This document shows positions 45,397 to 57,502 of a stretch of DNA of 64,000 bases, in pieces (the first letter of the stretch is position 1; every line of letters starts with the position of its first letter). The translations under genes were made by a program, and so were the position numbers. The DNA is taken from positions 62,001-126,000 of the forward strand of contig SIJG01000194.1 in the NCBI GenBank assembly GCA_023374025.1, written 5' to 3'. This DNA comes from Heterodera schachtii. Taxonomy: Eukaryota; Nematoda; Chromadorea; Rhabditida; Heteroderidae. The notes beneath the pieces are model-generated. The model saw only the letters and a list, made by a program, of their open reading frames with translations, did no database searches and was not told the DNA's origin.

Positions 45397-46897
45397 GTGG
45401 TGTGCCCAGCAAAAACAGTGGTCAACAGAAGAAAGAAATGAATTAATTAAGAATGACCGACCGATCATAATTCAAATCAGTGATCAAATGCAATTAATTT
45501 TATTGAAGAAAAACCTCTCAATTTCGGTAAATAAATCGGACGTATAAAAATGGCAAATTGACTCTATTGCGGTTCACACGACCATAAGCTTTTTTTTTGC
45601 AACTTTAATGCACCATAGCTTTTTCTTGAAGCATCCAAATGAAACGGTGCTGAGCCGTTATAAAAAAGCCATCAAAAAGAGCGTTATAAAAAAAAACCAT
45701 CAAATGGAAATTTTCAACAAAAAACTGGCCAAACTTTTGTCAAAGTCAAATAAATTAAAAATTCTTGGTATCACTCGATAGCCCTAAGAGAAAAAACTTT
45801 TTCCTTCACTTATTTTGGAGACAGGCACTACCGTATTTTATAGAAATATTTTGGTATTTCGAATTTTTAATATAAATTTCAGAAATTCTTTAACAAAAGC
45901 AACAATTTTTTATTGACGCGTGACGTTTTTGGGACACCTTAAAAATTTCAAAAAGTTTCCATTAAATAAATTCTGTTGAAAAATAATTTCCCCAGCGGCG
46001 GCTACCGGCACCCAAAAGTTTCCTTTTCAGTTTTATTAAATTGAAGCACTAATGGCTTTTATGTAGTTGGCTTCCAATTGTATATAAACAAAGTTTCAAA
46101 CAAAAGTGTGAAATTCTAAAATTTTGAATTTTCGACTTTTTGTTCGAAAAATTCGGATCCGAGTCCACTTTTTGTACACACAAATCTTTTTGACAGCCCA
46201 ACTTAATACATTGTATTACATATTCTTATAGATAGAGAACCAACATTCAATTCGCTGTACAAAACGGGGTTAATAATGTTAACCGAATGGGGCACTGCTA
46301 TTGTGGTGTTGTGCTGCTCAGTTGCATTTCTTTTTTTCGCGTGGCCAAGTTTTTGAACTTTAACTTGTTTCATTGTCAATCAAATCCAACAATATTGGTA
46401 TCATTCAATAGCCTTAAGTGTCCTCTGTTAGCCTGTAAAATTTCAAAAAATTTCGTTAAGATTCAAAAAAGTTATTGCCAAAAATGGGCTCTATTGCAGT
46501 TCACACGACCATAAAATTTTTGCAACTTTAGTACACCATAACTTTATGTAGAAGCATCCAAATTAAACATTCTTAGCATCATTCGATAGCCCTAAGAATC
46601 CTCTATTAGTCTGCAAAAATTTAAAAAAATTATGTTGTGTTTCAAAAAATTTATGGCTTGAAAAGTTCAAAAAGTTGGTTTTCTAAACATTTTTGGCCAT
46701 AAATTTTTTGAAACCCAACGGAATTTTTTTTAATTTTGCAGGCTAATAGAGGACACTTAGGGCTTTCGAATGATACCATGATTGTTAGATTTGGTTGACA
46801 ATAAAAAACAAATTATAGTTCGAAAATTCGTGAAAACGGCGCCTCGTCCGCATTTCTTTCCCATTTTTTTTCTCATAATTCCCCTCCCATTTTTCAG
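45397..46897. repeat. F-box 3' flank and duplicated repeat block
   Basis: Part of the duplication with about 62133-63767. Contains the conserved 3' flank, a 'ggcactaccgtattttatag' stretch (45823-45843) that is the empty site of the element at 62384, a remnant 'cagcggcggctaccggcacc' core near 45995, and a 'tggtatcattc.atagcc' fold-back pair (46400-46790). No gene. Confidence 0.7.
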
Positions 46898-47066
46898 TAT
46901 TCTTCTGATCGCTGCTGCCATTGGAATTGTTGTGCTTACGCTGTGCTTTATTCGGAGGCGTCGCAGAAAGGCATTGGACGCGAAAGCATTTGCCCCAGTA
47001 AACGCTGAGTCGTCACTGTCGCTTAGATCTGAACAACATGGAGTGGAAGTGCCGGATTCTCTTTGA
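46898..47066 (+). pseudogene. Orphan membrane-anchor last exon
   Basis: After acceptor tttttcag|t the frame gives a membrane helix (ILLIAAAIGIVVLTLCF), basic IRRRRRKA and a Ser-rich tail ending VEVPDSL and stop. Its place and topology match the last exon of the gene at 34350-35541, but no signal-peptide or ectodomain exons are found upstream, where fold-back repeats lie. Probably a gene relic. A shorter duplicate is at 63768-63822. Confidence 0.6.
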
Positions 47067-47535
47067 ACACGACGAACCGCCGAACGATGGATGAGACTTG
47101 GAATTGAAAAATGCCTTTTTTGTCACCATTTCGTTTTTGTTTGTTTTTGTTGGTTTGAAAATCAAAAATCTAATTGTATTTATTTTGTTTTGTTTTCGAT
47201 TATTAATGTATTTTAATCAGAGACGAAATCCAACTCGTACTGTTTTTTCGCATTCGATAGCCCTTAAAATTCTCTATCTACAAGCAAAATTCAAAGAAAA
47301 TTTTATTGTTTTTCAAAAGTTATGACAAAAATTGTAAAAAAAAAAAAAAAAAATCGTACATGACTTTTTTCAATCTTCAACAATTTTTTAAAAATTTTAG
47401 TGTCGCTTCTTAAGGGTCTCTAAAAATATTAGATCAATTTGTAACAAATTGTTTGAAATTTGCCCGAAATTCCCTGAGAAATACAATTAATTTTTGAATT
47501 TTGAATTTTGACGATTTAGGACAACACAAAATTGG
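47067..47535. other. Intergenic DNA
   Basis: AT-rich, with one 'attcgatagccctta' block (47250-47400). No supported gene. Confidence 0.4.
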
Positions 47536-49775
47536 CGTAGTGACAGAAGACCCACAGACAAAAGACCCACTCGCAAAATGGCTACCCGACATTTGAGGAC
47601 TTGACATTTGAGGACCCGACATTTGAGGACCCGACTTTTGAGGACCCGACATTTGAGGATTTGACATTTGAGGACCCGACATTTGCGGATATTCCCGACA
47701 TTTGAGGACCCGACTTTTGAGGACCCGACATTTGAGGATATACACAATTTCAAAAAAAATAAATGAAATTAAATCATTATAAAAAAGAAAAAAAGCCTTT
47801 CCCCAGGGCCAACGGGTGCAATGTGTCAAAAAGCACTAAGGACAACCGAATAATTTAAATATTTTGACAGCACAAATAATGAATTCAAATTTAATTTTGG
47901 AGATTAACAGCCTTTTTTTCTTAATGATTTACACTTCATCCTAATATTCAATTTGCCCAGACTAATAGCAATTGAACACATATAAATTATACTAGCTGGG
48001 AAGCTCCTGTCAATCTTTGATCATTTTGGATCGCATTTAACACAAAAAGTTTGTAAATTAAAATATATTTAAAGATATACGAACTATTTTGCCTTTCCCC
48101 ACAAAAAAATGCCATTCATTAGTGACGTGAAAATCTTTCACTCCAAAAAGGTGAAAGCGAAATCAAACCCTGCTGGAAACTGGAAGTCTTCATAAATCGA
48201 AAATTTTTGAAAAAATAAAAATGTAGTAAATTTTAATAATTCATTGATTTTCATGAAATTATTCTAATGCGATTTGTTAACAGATTTTGAGCAAATTTTT
48301 TCAAGAAAATATGCATTTTTAGGGTCGGGCGGTTTTTATTTTTTTATAAGTAGCCCTAAATAAAAATGTTCTGAGAAAATATTTTGGGCTTCTCTCGCCA
48401 TAACCAACGCATAGAAAAATATGATTTAAAATTCCGGGCTCTGTTCTAAAAACAAATCTTGTCTCTGTATGTTTTTTCTTTCTCGAATACTATCCCCTGA
48501 GTTGGTTCAACTCATTCAATCCGCTCTCCTTTCTTCAGATGACTCTGATATTAAAAAGTATTATAAATTCATTCTTGTTTGGACTTGTGGTCCTAACACA
48601 TTCCACATGTTAATAGAAAAAAGGGGATCTTCATGAATTACGAAAAACACAAGTACTATTTAATTAAGTAGTTAATCTTAAATTGTTTTTGAATTATGAA
48701 ACTTTCGAAAATAATCAAAGATTGATAAGGGCTTACCATATTTGGTACAATTTATAATTTGCTTCCCCAGCCCTCGAGAAAGGCTTTTTCTCTTTTTTAT
48801 AATGATATAAATAAACTTTTCATTTATTTTTTTTTTGAAATTGTGTATATCCTCAAATGTCGGGTCCTCAAAAGTCGGGTCCTCAAAAGTCGGGAATATC
48901 CGCAAATGTCGGGTCCTCAAATGTCAAATCCTCAAATGTCGGGTCCTCAAAAGTCGGGTCCTCAAATGTCGGGTCCTCAAATGTCAAGTCCTCAAATGTC
49001 GCACCACGCGCAAAATACCCACAACAGACAAAAGAACCACACCGACAGAAGACCCACGGACAAAAGACCCACAGTTTTAAAAATAATTCTTATTTAATTG
49101 ATTTTTATTTATTAATCTGAATTTAATTTGTGAAAAAATATCAATTGAAAAGCGAAGCAATAATTGCAAAGTATTACGTTGACAACTAGGAAAATTTTCA
49201 CGTAAATAATATTTTAGCTAGCGTTGATGCTTCTAATTTAACTTTTCAATGTTTTTCTGTATTTGAGACTTTTGTTCATATTTCTATGTTTTATATCCAT
49301 ATTTCGGCAAATACCAAATGTGCAAAAAAAAAAATTTCATAAGCAGAATAGGTAAGCGCGAAAAATTGCAAAATCTATTAATTTTTGCATTATATTTTTC
49401 AGTGAAAAATTTTTCATAAATTTTTTTTCAATATTTTTCATATTTCAACGTTTTGACCATGTTTTATTTTGGAATTTTTTTTTGTCCATATAAAACCGGT
49501 CCCTAATAATAATTTAAAGAAAATCCTTCGCTGGTATTCTCAAAAAATCATTGTGGGTCTTTTATTCTCACATTAAACTCAAATTAAGAAATTAAAAAAT
49601 CAATTAATTAAGAATTTATTTTAAAAAGTTGTGGGTCTTTTGTCCGTGGGTCTTCTGTCGGCGTGGGTCTTTTGTCCGTGGGTCTTCTGTCGGCGTGGGT
49701 CTTTTGTCTGTGGGTCTTTTGAGAGTGGGTATTTTGCGAGTGGGTCTTTTGTCGGTGGGTCTTCTGCATTGACAC
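47536..49775. mobile_element. Outer word-array element, word GTGGGTCTTTTGTC
   Basis: Left array (47536-47580: 'gacagaagacccac', 'agacaaaagacccac', 'tcgcaaaat') and right array (49625-49775) are inverse copies of 15-16-bp words. A further part of the left array resumes at 49005-49075 after the nested element at 47587-49001. The stretch beyond it ('gttttaaaaataattcttat') is inverted at about 49600-49628, confirming paired ends. No coding frame. The target duplication was not resolved. Confidence 0.7.
47587..49001. mobile_element. Word-array element, word CGACATTTGAGGACC, about 240-bp termini
   Basis: The array at 47587-47750 (CGACATTTGAGGACC and variants CTTGACATTTGAGGA, CGACTTTTGAGGACC) is reproduced in inverse order, nearly base for base, at 48843-49001. 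The homology continues inward through 'atacacaatttcaaaaaaaa' for about 240 bp in total. The interior is about 930 bp without a gene. It is inserted in the array of the outer element. Confidence 0.85.
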
Positions 49776-49794
49776 CCACAAAATTAGCAATTAG

Positions 49795-50664
49795 CACCAG
49801 CAAAATTAAAAAGTATCAATTTGCTGCTGTTCTCTCTTTTCTGCTTCATTCTCTCTTCCTCTTTCTCCTCCTTCCGTCGAATTTTTCCTTTTCCTCTCTT
49901 TCTCTTCCATCTCTCCTCCTCCTTCCCCAATGCTATTTCCCTCCCTTTCCTCCTCTTCCCTTGTTTCTCCATTTTTGCTTTCAACAAATGTTCCAACCTT
50001 TTACAAATGAAATTTGGGTAAAAATTATGCGTCGAATTGATTATTTATTGATTGATTTGGGGGTGTGAGGGTAAAGTAAAACGTCCGGCAAATGGTCATC
50101 ATTTTGCGAAATATTCTCTTCTTTGGTGGTCCTCCTCTGTTGCATTCCCTTTTTCTTTTTCTTCCTCTTCCAATCGGTTATTTTATGTATGTCAAAATGT
50201 TTCCATCTCTTCCGTACAATGATTTTATTGATTTTTTGGCGCCGTAAAATTTTTTTTTTTAATTTTTCAAAATTTGGAATTAACCCTGTAAAAATCAGTT
50301 TTTTCCTCCTGTGAACTACCATATGATGGAATTTTGCTAAAAAGTAAAAGTTTTATTTTATAAAGTATTGTGTACCATCGAATACCGTGTCGGGTTTCGA
50401 ATTTTCGAGTCAAAATCCAGTATACTTGTTCGAATTTTAGTCCGGGGTTCGTAATTAGTCAAATCTATGATCAGATTGTCAACACCCTCGAAAACCACCC
50501 TAATGGTAATTTTGAACAGAAATATAAAAGTTAAATTAGGCACCACATTCAGCGCCATTGTTAGCAATTGCATTAGAATGGTACTTTGAAAGAAAATGGC
50601 TAATTATTATGTACAAAGAAAGACAAATTAAAAATTTTTTGAAAATTTTTGAAGATTTTTTAAC
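49795..50664. repeat. Pyrimidine-rich repeat and AT-rich DNA
   Basis: Pyrimidine-rich repeat 49795-49985, then a segment like 18060-18250 (50010-50230) and a fold-back block (50380-50500). No gene. Confidence 0.55.
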
Positions 50665-50790
50665 ACTGGCGCCAAAAAAGCCATTTTATATAGGGCGCCA
50701 AAATGGCCGCGCCAAAATGTCCCGCGCCAAAAAAGCTCGCGCCAAAATACCGGCGCCAAAGTGGCCGCGCCAAAATTGGCGGTTCCCCAA
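50665..50790. repeat. Word array GCGCCAAAATNNCC, 15-16-bp period
   Basis: Seven units of 'gcgccaaaat' followed by a variable pair and 'cc' or 'gc'. It directly precedes the upstream flank of F-box-like copy 7. It may be one end of a word element whose other end was lost. Confidence 0.75.
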
Positions 50791-50972
50791 CAAGTTAAAG
50801 CGAACAAAATTCAAAAATTATTTTGGATAAAATGTAATTTTCGTTAAAAATGTTTGTTTTTCGCTTTGTTTCTCATTATATAAAAATAAAGATTTCCAAC
50901 GCAATTAATTCTTCTTCTCTTTTTTGTGTGACATCATTCAGAAGTAAGCCAAATTGAGCTAATTACCAAAAA

Positions 50973-52330
50973 ATGAACCGACGGTAAGACAATTTTTTAA
51001 AGTCACATGTTCCTCATTAATTTGCCCTGATTTATTTTCACAATTTCAGTTGGATTTGCAACGACGTTTGGATGGACATGTTCCCTTGTTTTGACCGTCC
51101 CCAACTTGGCCTCAAATTGGCATTGCTTTCGCCACGTTTCAATGCGTTGGTGGACATACATTTCGATGGCAAAAGCGAATTGACAATTTGGAGACCAATC
51201 ATAATAGACAAGGACAAAGGACCAGAACCAAAACTGTCTGTACGGTTCGATGACGGATTTGTGCCATTTCCATTGCCGGACCGTCCGTTGCCCAGCAAAA
51301 TCCGTTTTAAGCGCCTTCAGATTATGTAATTAAAAATCAGAGCTATGACACTAAAAAGCATTCATTCAATTTTTAGGTACATCGATCACTCCGTCATCGC
51401 TTTTCTTCGTTTAAATCATCAAATTTTCGACAAAAGAGGCACCGATTTATATTTGTGCATTCCATCATCACATCACATAAATGAGCAGCAGCTGATTTGG
51501 GATGTTTTGGCCCGTGAAATTTGGCCAATTTTTTCGGCAAACATTCGCCACTTGGGCTTTAACAATGATGTTGATTTGGACCATTTGTTTCGTCTGATTT
51601 CGCCGACAATTATCACTGGCCTCAACCAATTGAATTCAATCTATTCACATGATCTGTTGCCCGAGGCGATTGGTGATGATTTTGATGTGCCAAATTCAAC
51701 AATTTCTGCTGGCCAAGCATTGTCCAAATGGTTGCACTCTCCGAGAAAAGATGGCCAACCCAAGCGATTGTGTTGCGATGATCACAACGAACAAGGGAAC
51801 ACCAATTGGGTCAACAATTTCAAGGAGGTGTGGCCCCGGGTTACCCCACATTTTCGCGCAGGACTTTTAAGCCTCGCACATTTGTGCCAATGTCCAAAAT
51901 CGGGTTCAAACATACATGTTTAGCATTTTCTCCGTGCCAATGCCATTTCTTCGGTCAGCTACCAAATTCATTTTTCTATTCGTGTGCCATCAATGGAAAT
52001 TGTGCCATTTGAATTGGAGAACGAATGGTCAAAGGAAAAGCTGACATTGGCCAAAGCAAATGAAAATGAATGGGACAACAATTGGATAATGAAAAGATGC
52101 AAAATTGGGAAGACCGCGGCGGTTCATTTGAAAAATGAAAATTGGGACAATTGTAACAATGTGTTCATTTGGCTTAATAGTCACACTAATTGCATTGGGT
52201 GAGCAATAAAAAATGGCATTTGATTTTGTTTAAACAATTAAATTGCGCCTAATTTAGGCCATTGTCTCCGCCACCGGAAGAAGTGGAACAAGAAGCCGGA
52301 CAAAGCATCACAAAAGGGCGAAATGAGTGA
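50973..52330 (+). CDS. F-box-like family gene, copy 7 (intact)
   Basis: Exons 50973-50983, 51050-51325, 51377-51827, 51924-52198 and 52258-52330, in phase, 361 residues. F-box VWMDMFPCFDRPQLGLKLAL, then LSPRFNALVDIHF (Ile for the usual Lys). Exon 2 ends QIM instead of QIE. The tail is PLSPPPEEVEQEAGQSITKG, then RNE. Intron 3 is unlike the other copies: it starts gtgtggccccgggttacccc and is 96 bp, so its sequence was replaced while the splice sites were kept. The upstream region has TATAAAAAT near 50879-50887. Confidence 0.87.
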
Positions 52331-53023
52331 CAGACAAACGAACAAAAACAGTTATCAGTCGCAGAAGAAGAAATGAATTAATTGAGAATGATCAAATGAT
52401 TATTTTATCAAATGCATTTTATGATGAAAACCTCTCAATTTCGGATAATAAATCGTATCCATAAACATGGCAAAAAATGAACGAAAACACATAAATTTTG
52501 AGATTTGCACAAAAAATAAACAAAAATGATTTTTCAGGCAAGGATTTTCGTGATAGCTTACAACTAAGGCTGGGACAAATATTTGTTAAATCCAGAAAAA
52601 TTTAGGGTAATACATTCTGCCGATGGTACTGTCGATGGTTGCCCCCCTTTTTTGAAGAAAATTATTATTTTCAAAAGTCATTAAAACATGCTTCGAGGGT
52701 CGCTGATCACAAAATATGCTTCGAGGGTCGCTGATCACTAATCCGGCATCCATTTCGACCTTTTTCGAACCCCAAATAAGAATTCGAACCAAAAAGTCGA
52801 AAATTCAAAATTCTTACTTTTATTCCTTAATTGATCAAAAAAGCTAAATTTAGTCGAAAAGCATTGCAACATAAAAAATAGTTATTCTGTACAGGTACGA
52901 CCATAAATCTTGCCCGGGTCCGGGATTCGGAATTGATCGAAATGAATGTCATGTCATATTCGTGATAAGTGACCCCGAAAAGCACATAATAAACAGGGTT
53001 ATAAATCATATGCACTAAAATCA
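52331..53023. other. F-box 3' flank and fold-back repeat
   Basis: Conserved 3' flank to about 52560, then a fold-back of the 'ctgatcac' family (52650-52990). In its left arm 'catgcttcgagggtcgctga' is duplicated in tandem. No gene. Confidence 0.6.
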
Positions 53024-53556
53024 GGGCTCGGATCTGTTCTAATTTATCAGAAATGTTCTGATTTGAGGGTAGTGACCCAATTTTGTTCTGATTTCTTAAA
53101 TTATTCAGAAATTTGTAATTTTATGGCATAATGTCACTATTTTATCAAGAAATTTTTGACAAAATTCAAACAATTTTTTGGACAAAATCTGTTAGCGAAG
53201 CGCATTAAAATCACAAAATTTTCCCGGCGACGCCTACCGGCGCCGCCTTACCGCCCATGTCTCCCAAAATTTTTTGAAAAAGCGCGCCGTAAAAATGTGT
53301 TTTTAAAAATTTAAAAAAAAATTATCGCTCGCTTGGCTTTTAATTGCAAAAATTGTCCTTTTTTTGGTGAAAATCTGTTAACAAATCAGAACGAAAATAC
53401 AAAAAAAAAATTTTCCGGCGGCGCCTATCGGCACCGCCGGACCCACCTAAAGTTTTTTTGAAAAAATGCGACGCAAAAAAATTGTTAAAAATCTTATTTT
53501 TTGATCCCGAATCACTGAAATATACGATTTGCTTATTTCCTCCCCAAAATCATTAA
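53024..53556. mobile_element. Word-element left end, word GTTCTGATTT
   Basis: Starts CAGGGCTCGGATCTG, followed by GTTCTGATTT words (53040-53105) and two hairpin cores at 53224-53249 and 53415-53440. No matching right terminus; the next element starts at 53557. A truncated copy or a fusion of two. Confidence 0.6.
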
Positions 53557-54018
53557 CAGGGCTGGCATATTTGAGGCTTTAGCCTCATTTTGTGGTTTTT
53601 TGATAGGTCAATGAGGCTAAATTTTCAAAATGAGGCTTTGAGGCTTTTGAGAAATTTTGAGGCTTTTTATGGTTTTTTTGAAATCATTTTTTTGGACAAA
53701 TCTGTTATCAATGGTTTTAAAATTACAAAATTTTTTCGGCGGCGCCTGTCGGCACCGCCGGCCCCCATTGTTCTCGAAAAGTTTTTTGGAAAAAGCGCCG
53801 CAAAAAAAACAATTTCGATTTTCGTGCTCAGAATTTAACAAAAAGCTTATTTTTACAAAAAAAATTGCTCAAATTGGTTATGGACAATCAAAAAATATAA
53901 TATTTGAACATTTTAAATGTGTTTTGAATAAATTTGTAAAAATGAGGCTTTTTGACCCAAAATGAGGTTTTTTTGCATGCCAAATGAGGCTTTTGAAAAT
54001 TTTCATCTGCCAGCCCTG
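53557..54018. mobile_element. hAT-like word element, word GAGGCTTTT
   Basis: Termini CAGGGCTGGCA / TGCCAGCCCTG (exact inverse). Arrays of 'gaggctttgaggctttt' at 53570-53670 and 53940-54000; hairpin core at 53736-53761. Flanks (atcattaa, gttttact) do not match, so one flank was probably rearranged after insertion. Confidence 0.85.
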
Positions 54019-55045
54019 GTTTTACTTTATCCCCAAATCAATCAATTAAATAATCAATTGGACGGATAATTTTTACCCAACTTTCATTTTTGTAAAGGGT
54101 GAGAAATTTTCTTTGTCATCCAAATGCATCATTTGTTGGTATCATTCGAACGAATTAACATGTTTAGATGCTGTTTTTAAGCTAATTGGTTCACGATTAG
54201 ACAATTACCAAAAATGTTAAAACGTGAAAATTGAGAAAAAGTCGAAATTTTTAATTTTTTTTCTTGCATAATAACTTTTTCACAAGCCAGAAAATCTTTT
54301 TGCTTTTTCTAAGGCTAATAAAACAAGTAAATATTAAGTTTGGATACTTATTGTGATTGTTTACAGTATACTTTTAACATACATTTTTAAATGCCTTGGG
54401 GAAACGAGGGAAGATGAGGAAAGGGAGGGAAATAGCATTGGGGAAGGAGGAGGAGAGACGGAAGAGAAAGAGAGGAAAAGGAAAAATTCGACGGAAGGAG
54501 GAGGAGAAAGAGAGAGGAACAGCAACAAATTGACACTTTTTAATTTTGCCGGTGTAATATTGCTAATGGATGTCGTAAATCCCCCGTCAAAATCCTGAAA
54601 ATTAATGTTGTGGCGTGGGTTTGCAGCTGACAAATGAGCACAGCCTGTGTTCCCCAAATCCCATTCACGATTTTTTAAAAAAACATTGAATTTTTCAGGG
54701 AATTTCGGGCAAATTTCAAACAATTTGTTACAAATAGAGCTATATTTTTAGTCCCCTAAGAAACGACACTAAATTTTCAGAAAAATTTTTTTTCGTAAAT
54801 ATTTATGGATTTTTTAACAAATATTTGTCCCAGTCCTAGTGATGAGCGATCCCGAAAATTCCTGCCTGAAAAATCAAATCTCAAATTTATGTTTTCGTTC
54901 ATTTTTGCCATTTTTATGCATCCGATTTATTTACCGAAATTGTGAGGGTTTTCTTTATAAATGCATTTGATCACTGATGAATTATGATCGATCATTTCCT
55001 AATTAATCTTCTGCAGATCATTGTTTTTGTTGTTTTGTCCGTCAC
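54019..55045. repeat. Fold-back, pyrimidine-rich repeat (inverted) and F-box 3' flank
   Basis: 54115-54330 has a 'ggtatcattcgaacg' block. 54375-54560 is the pyrimidine-rich repeat in inverse orientation. 54840-55045 is the 3' flank of F-box-like copy 8. No other gene. Confidence 0.6.
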
Positions 55046-56352
55046 TCATTCATTGTCAGAAGACGGCCCATTTGTGATGCTTTGTCCCGTTTCTTCTTCC
55101 GGTGACGGAGACAATGGCCTAAATTAAGCGCAAAATTCAAATTTGGATAAAAATCAAATGCCTTTTTTTATTGCTCACCCAATGCAATTAGTGCTACTGA
55201 AAAGCCAAAATAACACATTGTTCCAATCGCCCTCTTTGTGCTGTTGAACCATCGCCGTCTCCTCAATAATTTTGCATCTTTTCATTATCCAATTGTTGCC
55301 CAATTCATTTGTTTTGGCCAATGTCAGCTTTTCCTTTGTCCATTCGTTCACCAATTCAAATGGCACCATTTGCATTGATGGCGCATGAACATAAAAATGA
55401 ATTTCGTAACTGACCGAAGAAATGGCATTGGCACGGAGAAAATGCTAAACAATTTGGGGGAAAAAATCAGTGATTTGCCAAAACTGTGGGACCACACCTC
55501 CTTGAAATTGTTGACCCAATCAAAGTCCACTTGTTTTTTGTAATCTGTGCAATGCAATCGCTTGGATTGGCCATCATTTCTCGGAATGTGCAACCATTTG
55601 GACAACGCTTGGCCAGCAGAAATTGTTGCATTTGGTCCATCAAAATCAGCTCCAATCGCCTCGGGGAACAGATCACCGGAATAGATTGAACTCAACTGAT
55701 TCAGATCAGTGAAAATTGTCGGCGAAGTGCGACGAAGCAAATTGTCCAAAGGATAACCATGGAAAAAGCCCAAGTGGCGAATGTTTGCCGAAAAAATAGG
55801 CCAAATTTCACGAACAAAAACATCCCAAATTGGCTGACCATCCGTGTTGTGTGGTGAATGAATCCACAAATGTAAATTGGTGCCTCTTTTGTCGAAAATT
55901 TGGTGATTTGAACGAAGAAAAGCGATGACGAAGTGATCGATGTAACTGTGAAAATGAAAGAATGCTTTTATTGCCATAAAGCTCTGATTTTTAATTACTC
56001 AATATGAAGTTCCTTAAAACAGATTTTGCTGGGCAACGGACGGTCCTCCGGCAATGGAAATGGCACAGTATTGTCATCGTCCATAAAGACAGACAGTTTC
56101 GGTTCTGGTCCTTTGTCCTTGTAAATTGCGAATCGTTTCCAAATTGTCAATTCGCTTTTATCAAAATGTTTGTCCACCAACGCATCGAAACGTGGCGAAA
56201 GAAGTGCCAATTTGAGGCCAAGTTGGGGACGGTCAAAAGATGGGAAAATGTCCATCCAAACGTCGTTACAAATCCAACTGAAATTGTGGAAACTGTTTAG
56301 TTAAAATGACGAATTGTGTGACTTTTAAAATTCATTATTACCGTCGGTTCAT
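55046..56352 (-). CDS. F-box-like family gene, copy 8 (intact)
   Basis: Minus strand exons 56342-56352, 55999-56277, 55498-55945, 55179-55444 and 55046-55118, in phase, 358 residues. F-box VWMDIFPSFDRPQLGLKLAL, then LSPRFDALVDKHF. Exon 3 has IWDVFVREIWPIFSANIRHL and KWLHIPRNDGQSKRLHCTD (Asn for the usual Lys in PRKDG). Exon 4 is shorter than in copies 5-7 (266 nt), with a reduced Gln/Lys stretch. The tail is PLSPSPEEETGQSITNGP, then SSDNE. TATA-like box at 56486-56494. Confidence 0.88.
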
Positions 56353-56514
56353 TTTTGTAGCAATTAGAGTACAATTAGGCCGAATTCCGAATGATGGCGT
56401 TGTCACAAAAGCAAGGAAGAATTGCAGAATTATTGCGTTAGAAACTTTTATTTTTTCAAATGCGAGGCAAAGCGAAAAAACAAACATTTTTATAGCCATG
56501 ATGATTGCCGATTG

Positions 56515-56907
56515 ATGAATGTTTTTGTATCTTTTTGTTGGTAATCCTTCGGAATTGGTGTCCCGTCCGAAAAAAAGTAAATAAAAATTTTCTTACAAAA
56601 TCACTTTTTCTATGGTAAAAAATGCACTGATAAAGAACACGAGCTCGAATTTTGAAAAAATCATTGATTTTGTTTATGTTTTTCGTCAGTATTTGATTTT
56701 TTTTTAAAATTTTTCTTTTCCAAAATTTTGGCTAAAATTGTTGTGCCATGGCATTCATTGTGTTGCCAAATCCATTTTATCAACGAATTACTCACAATTA
56801 ATGAATTATTGTAATTACATACACATAAAAACAAAAGAAATGGACGAATTTGCGGTGAGCAAGCAAAGGTCAAACACATCCAAACAATCACATAATTAAG
56901 TAACAAC
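56515..56907. other. Intergenic DNA
   Basis: AT-rich, no repeat termini or gene recognised. Confidence 0.4.
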
Positions 56908-57136
56908 TAGAGAGCGGGTACGGACCGGATCCGTATACGGATCCGTAGTCCGTAATCCGTATTTTTTGGGCCGATACGAAGTGGAGTAAATTTTTAAATT
57001 TTGCGCAGTCAATTCGCCAAAACATTGAAATTAGGGAGTCAATTTCGTAAAATTTTTTGTGAAAATTAGAGTTGGTCGGGACCGGGACGGGAATTCCCGG
57101 GTTTTTCAGGTCCCGGTCCCGGTCCCGATTTTTGGA
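56908..57136. mobile_element. Joined word-element ends: CGTAC type and CCCGGTCCCGG type
   Basis: 56908-57066 starts TAGAGAGCGGGTACGGACCGG and matches the left half of 36158-36714. At 57067 it switches to TAGAGTTGGTCGGGACCGGG with CCCGGTCCCGG words to 57134. Both are left-type termini in the same direction. The F-box-like intron resumes at 57137, so the junction also removed exons 2-5 of copy 10. Confidence 0.7.
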
Positions 57137-57189
57137 AAACAGTTTGGTTAATTAAATGACGAATTTGGGTGACTTTTTCAATTGCTTAC

Positions 57190-57344
57190 CGTCGGTTCAT
57201 TTTTTGGCAATTAAAGACAATTTGCTGACAAATGAGTTTCGAATGATGTCACAAAAGGAAGGAAGAATTGCAGAATTATTAAGTTAGAAACTTTTATTAT
57301 TTTTTTCAAATACGTGACAAATCGAAGAAACAAACATTTTTATA
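57190..57344 (-). pseudogene. F-box-like copy 10: promoter and exon 1 only
   Basis: The minus-strand start (MNRR exon 57190-57200) with donor and the conserved upstream block, including a TATA-like box at 57336-57344, remains. Downstream exons are replaced by word-element ends. It is the duplicate of copy 2. Confidence 0.85.
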
Positions 57345-57502
57345 GTCATGAAAAGGGAGGGATTGATGAATGTTTTTGTATCTTTTTGTTTACAGTATTT
57401 TCCCTAATTAGGTATATTATGCCCAGATCTATTACCTATTTTCAACCTACTTCAAAAGGGGGAGATAATTTGAGATAGAGAAAAGACGGTATGTGCCATG
57501 AA

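Noticed and set aside
53549..54026. 8-bp target duplication for the GAGGCTTTT element
   Set aside because: The flanks atcattaa and gttttact do not match, so none is claimed although the inverted termini are exact.
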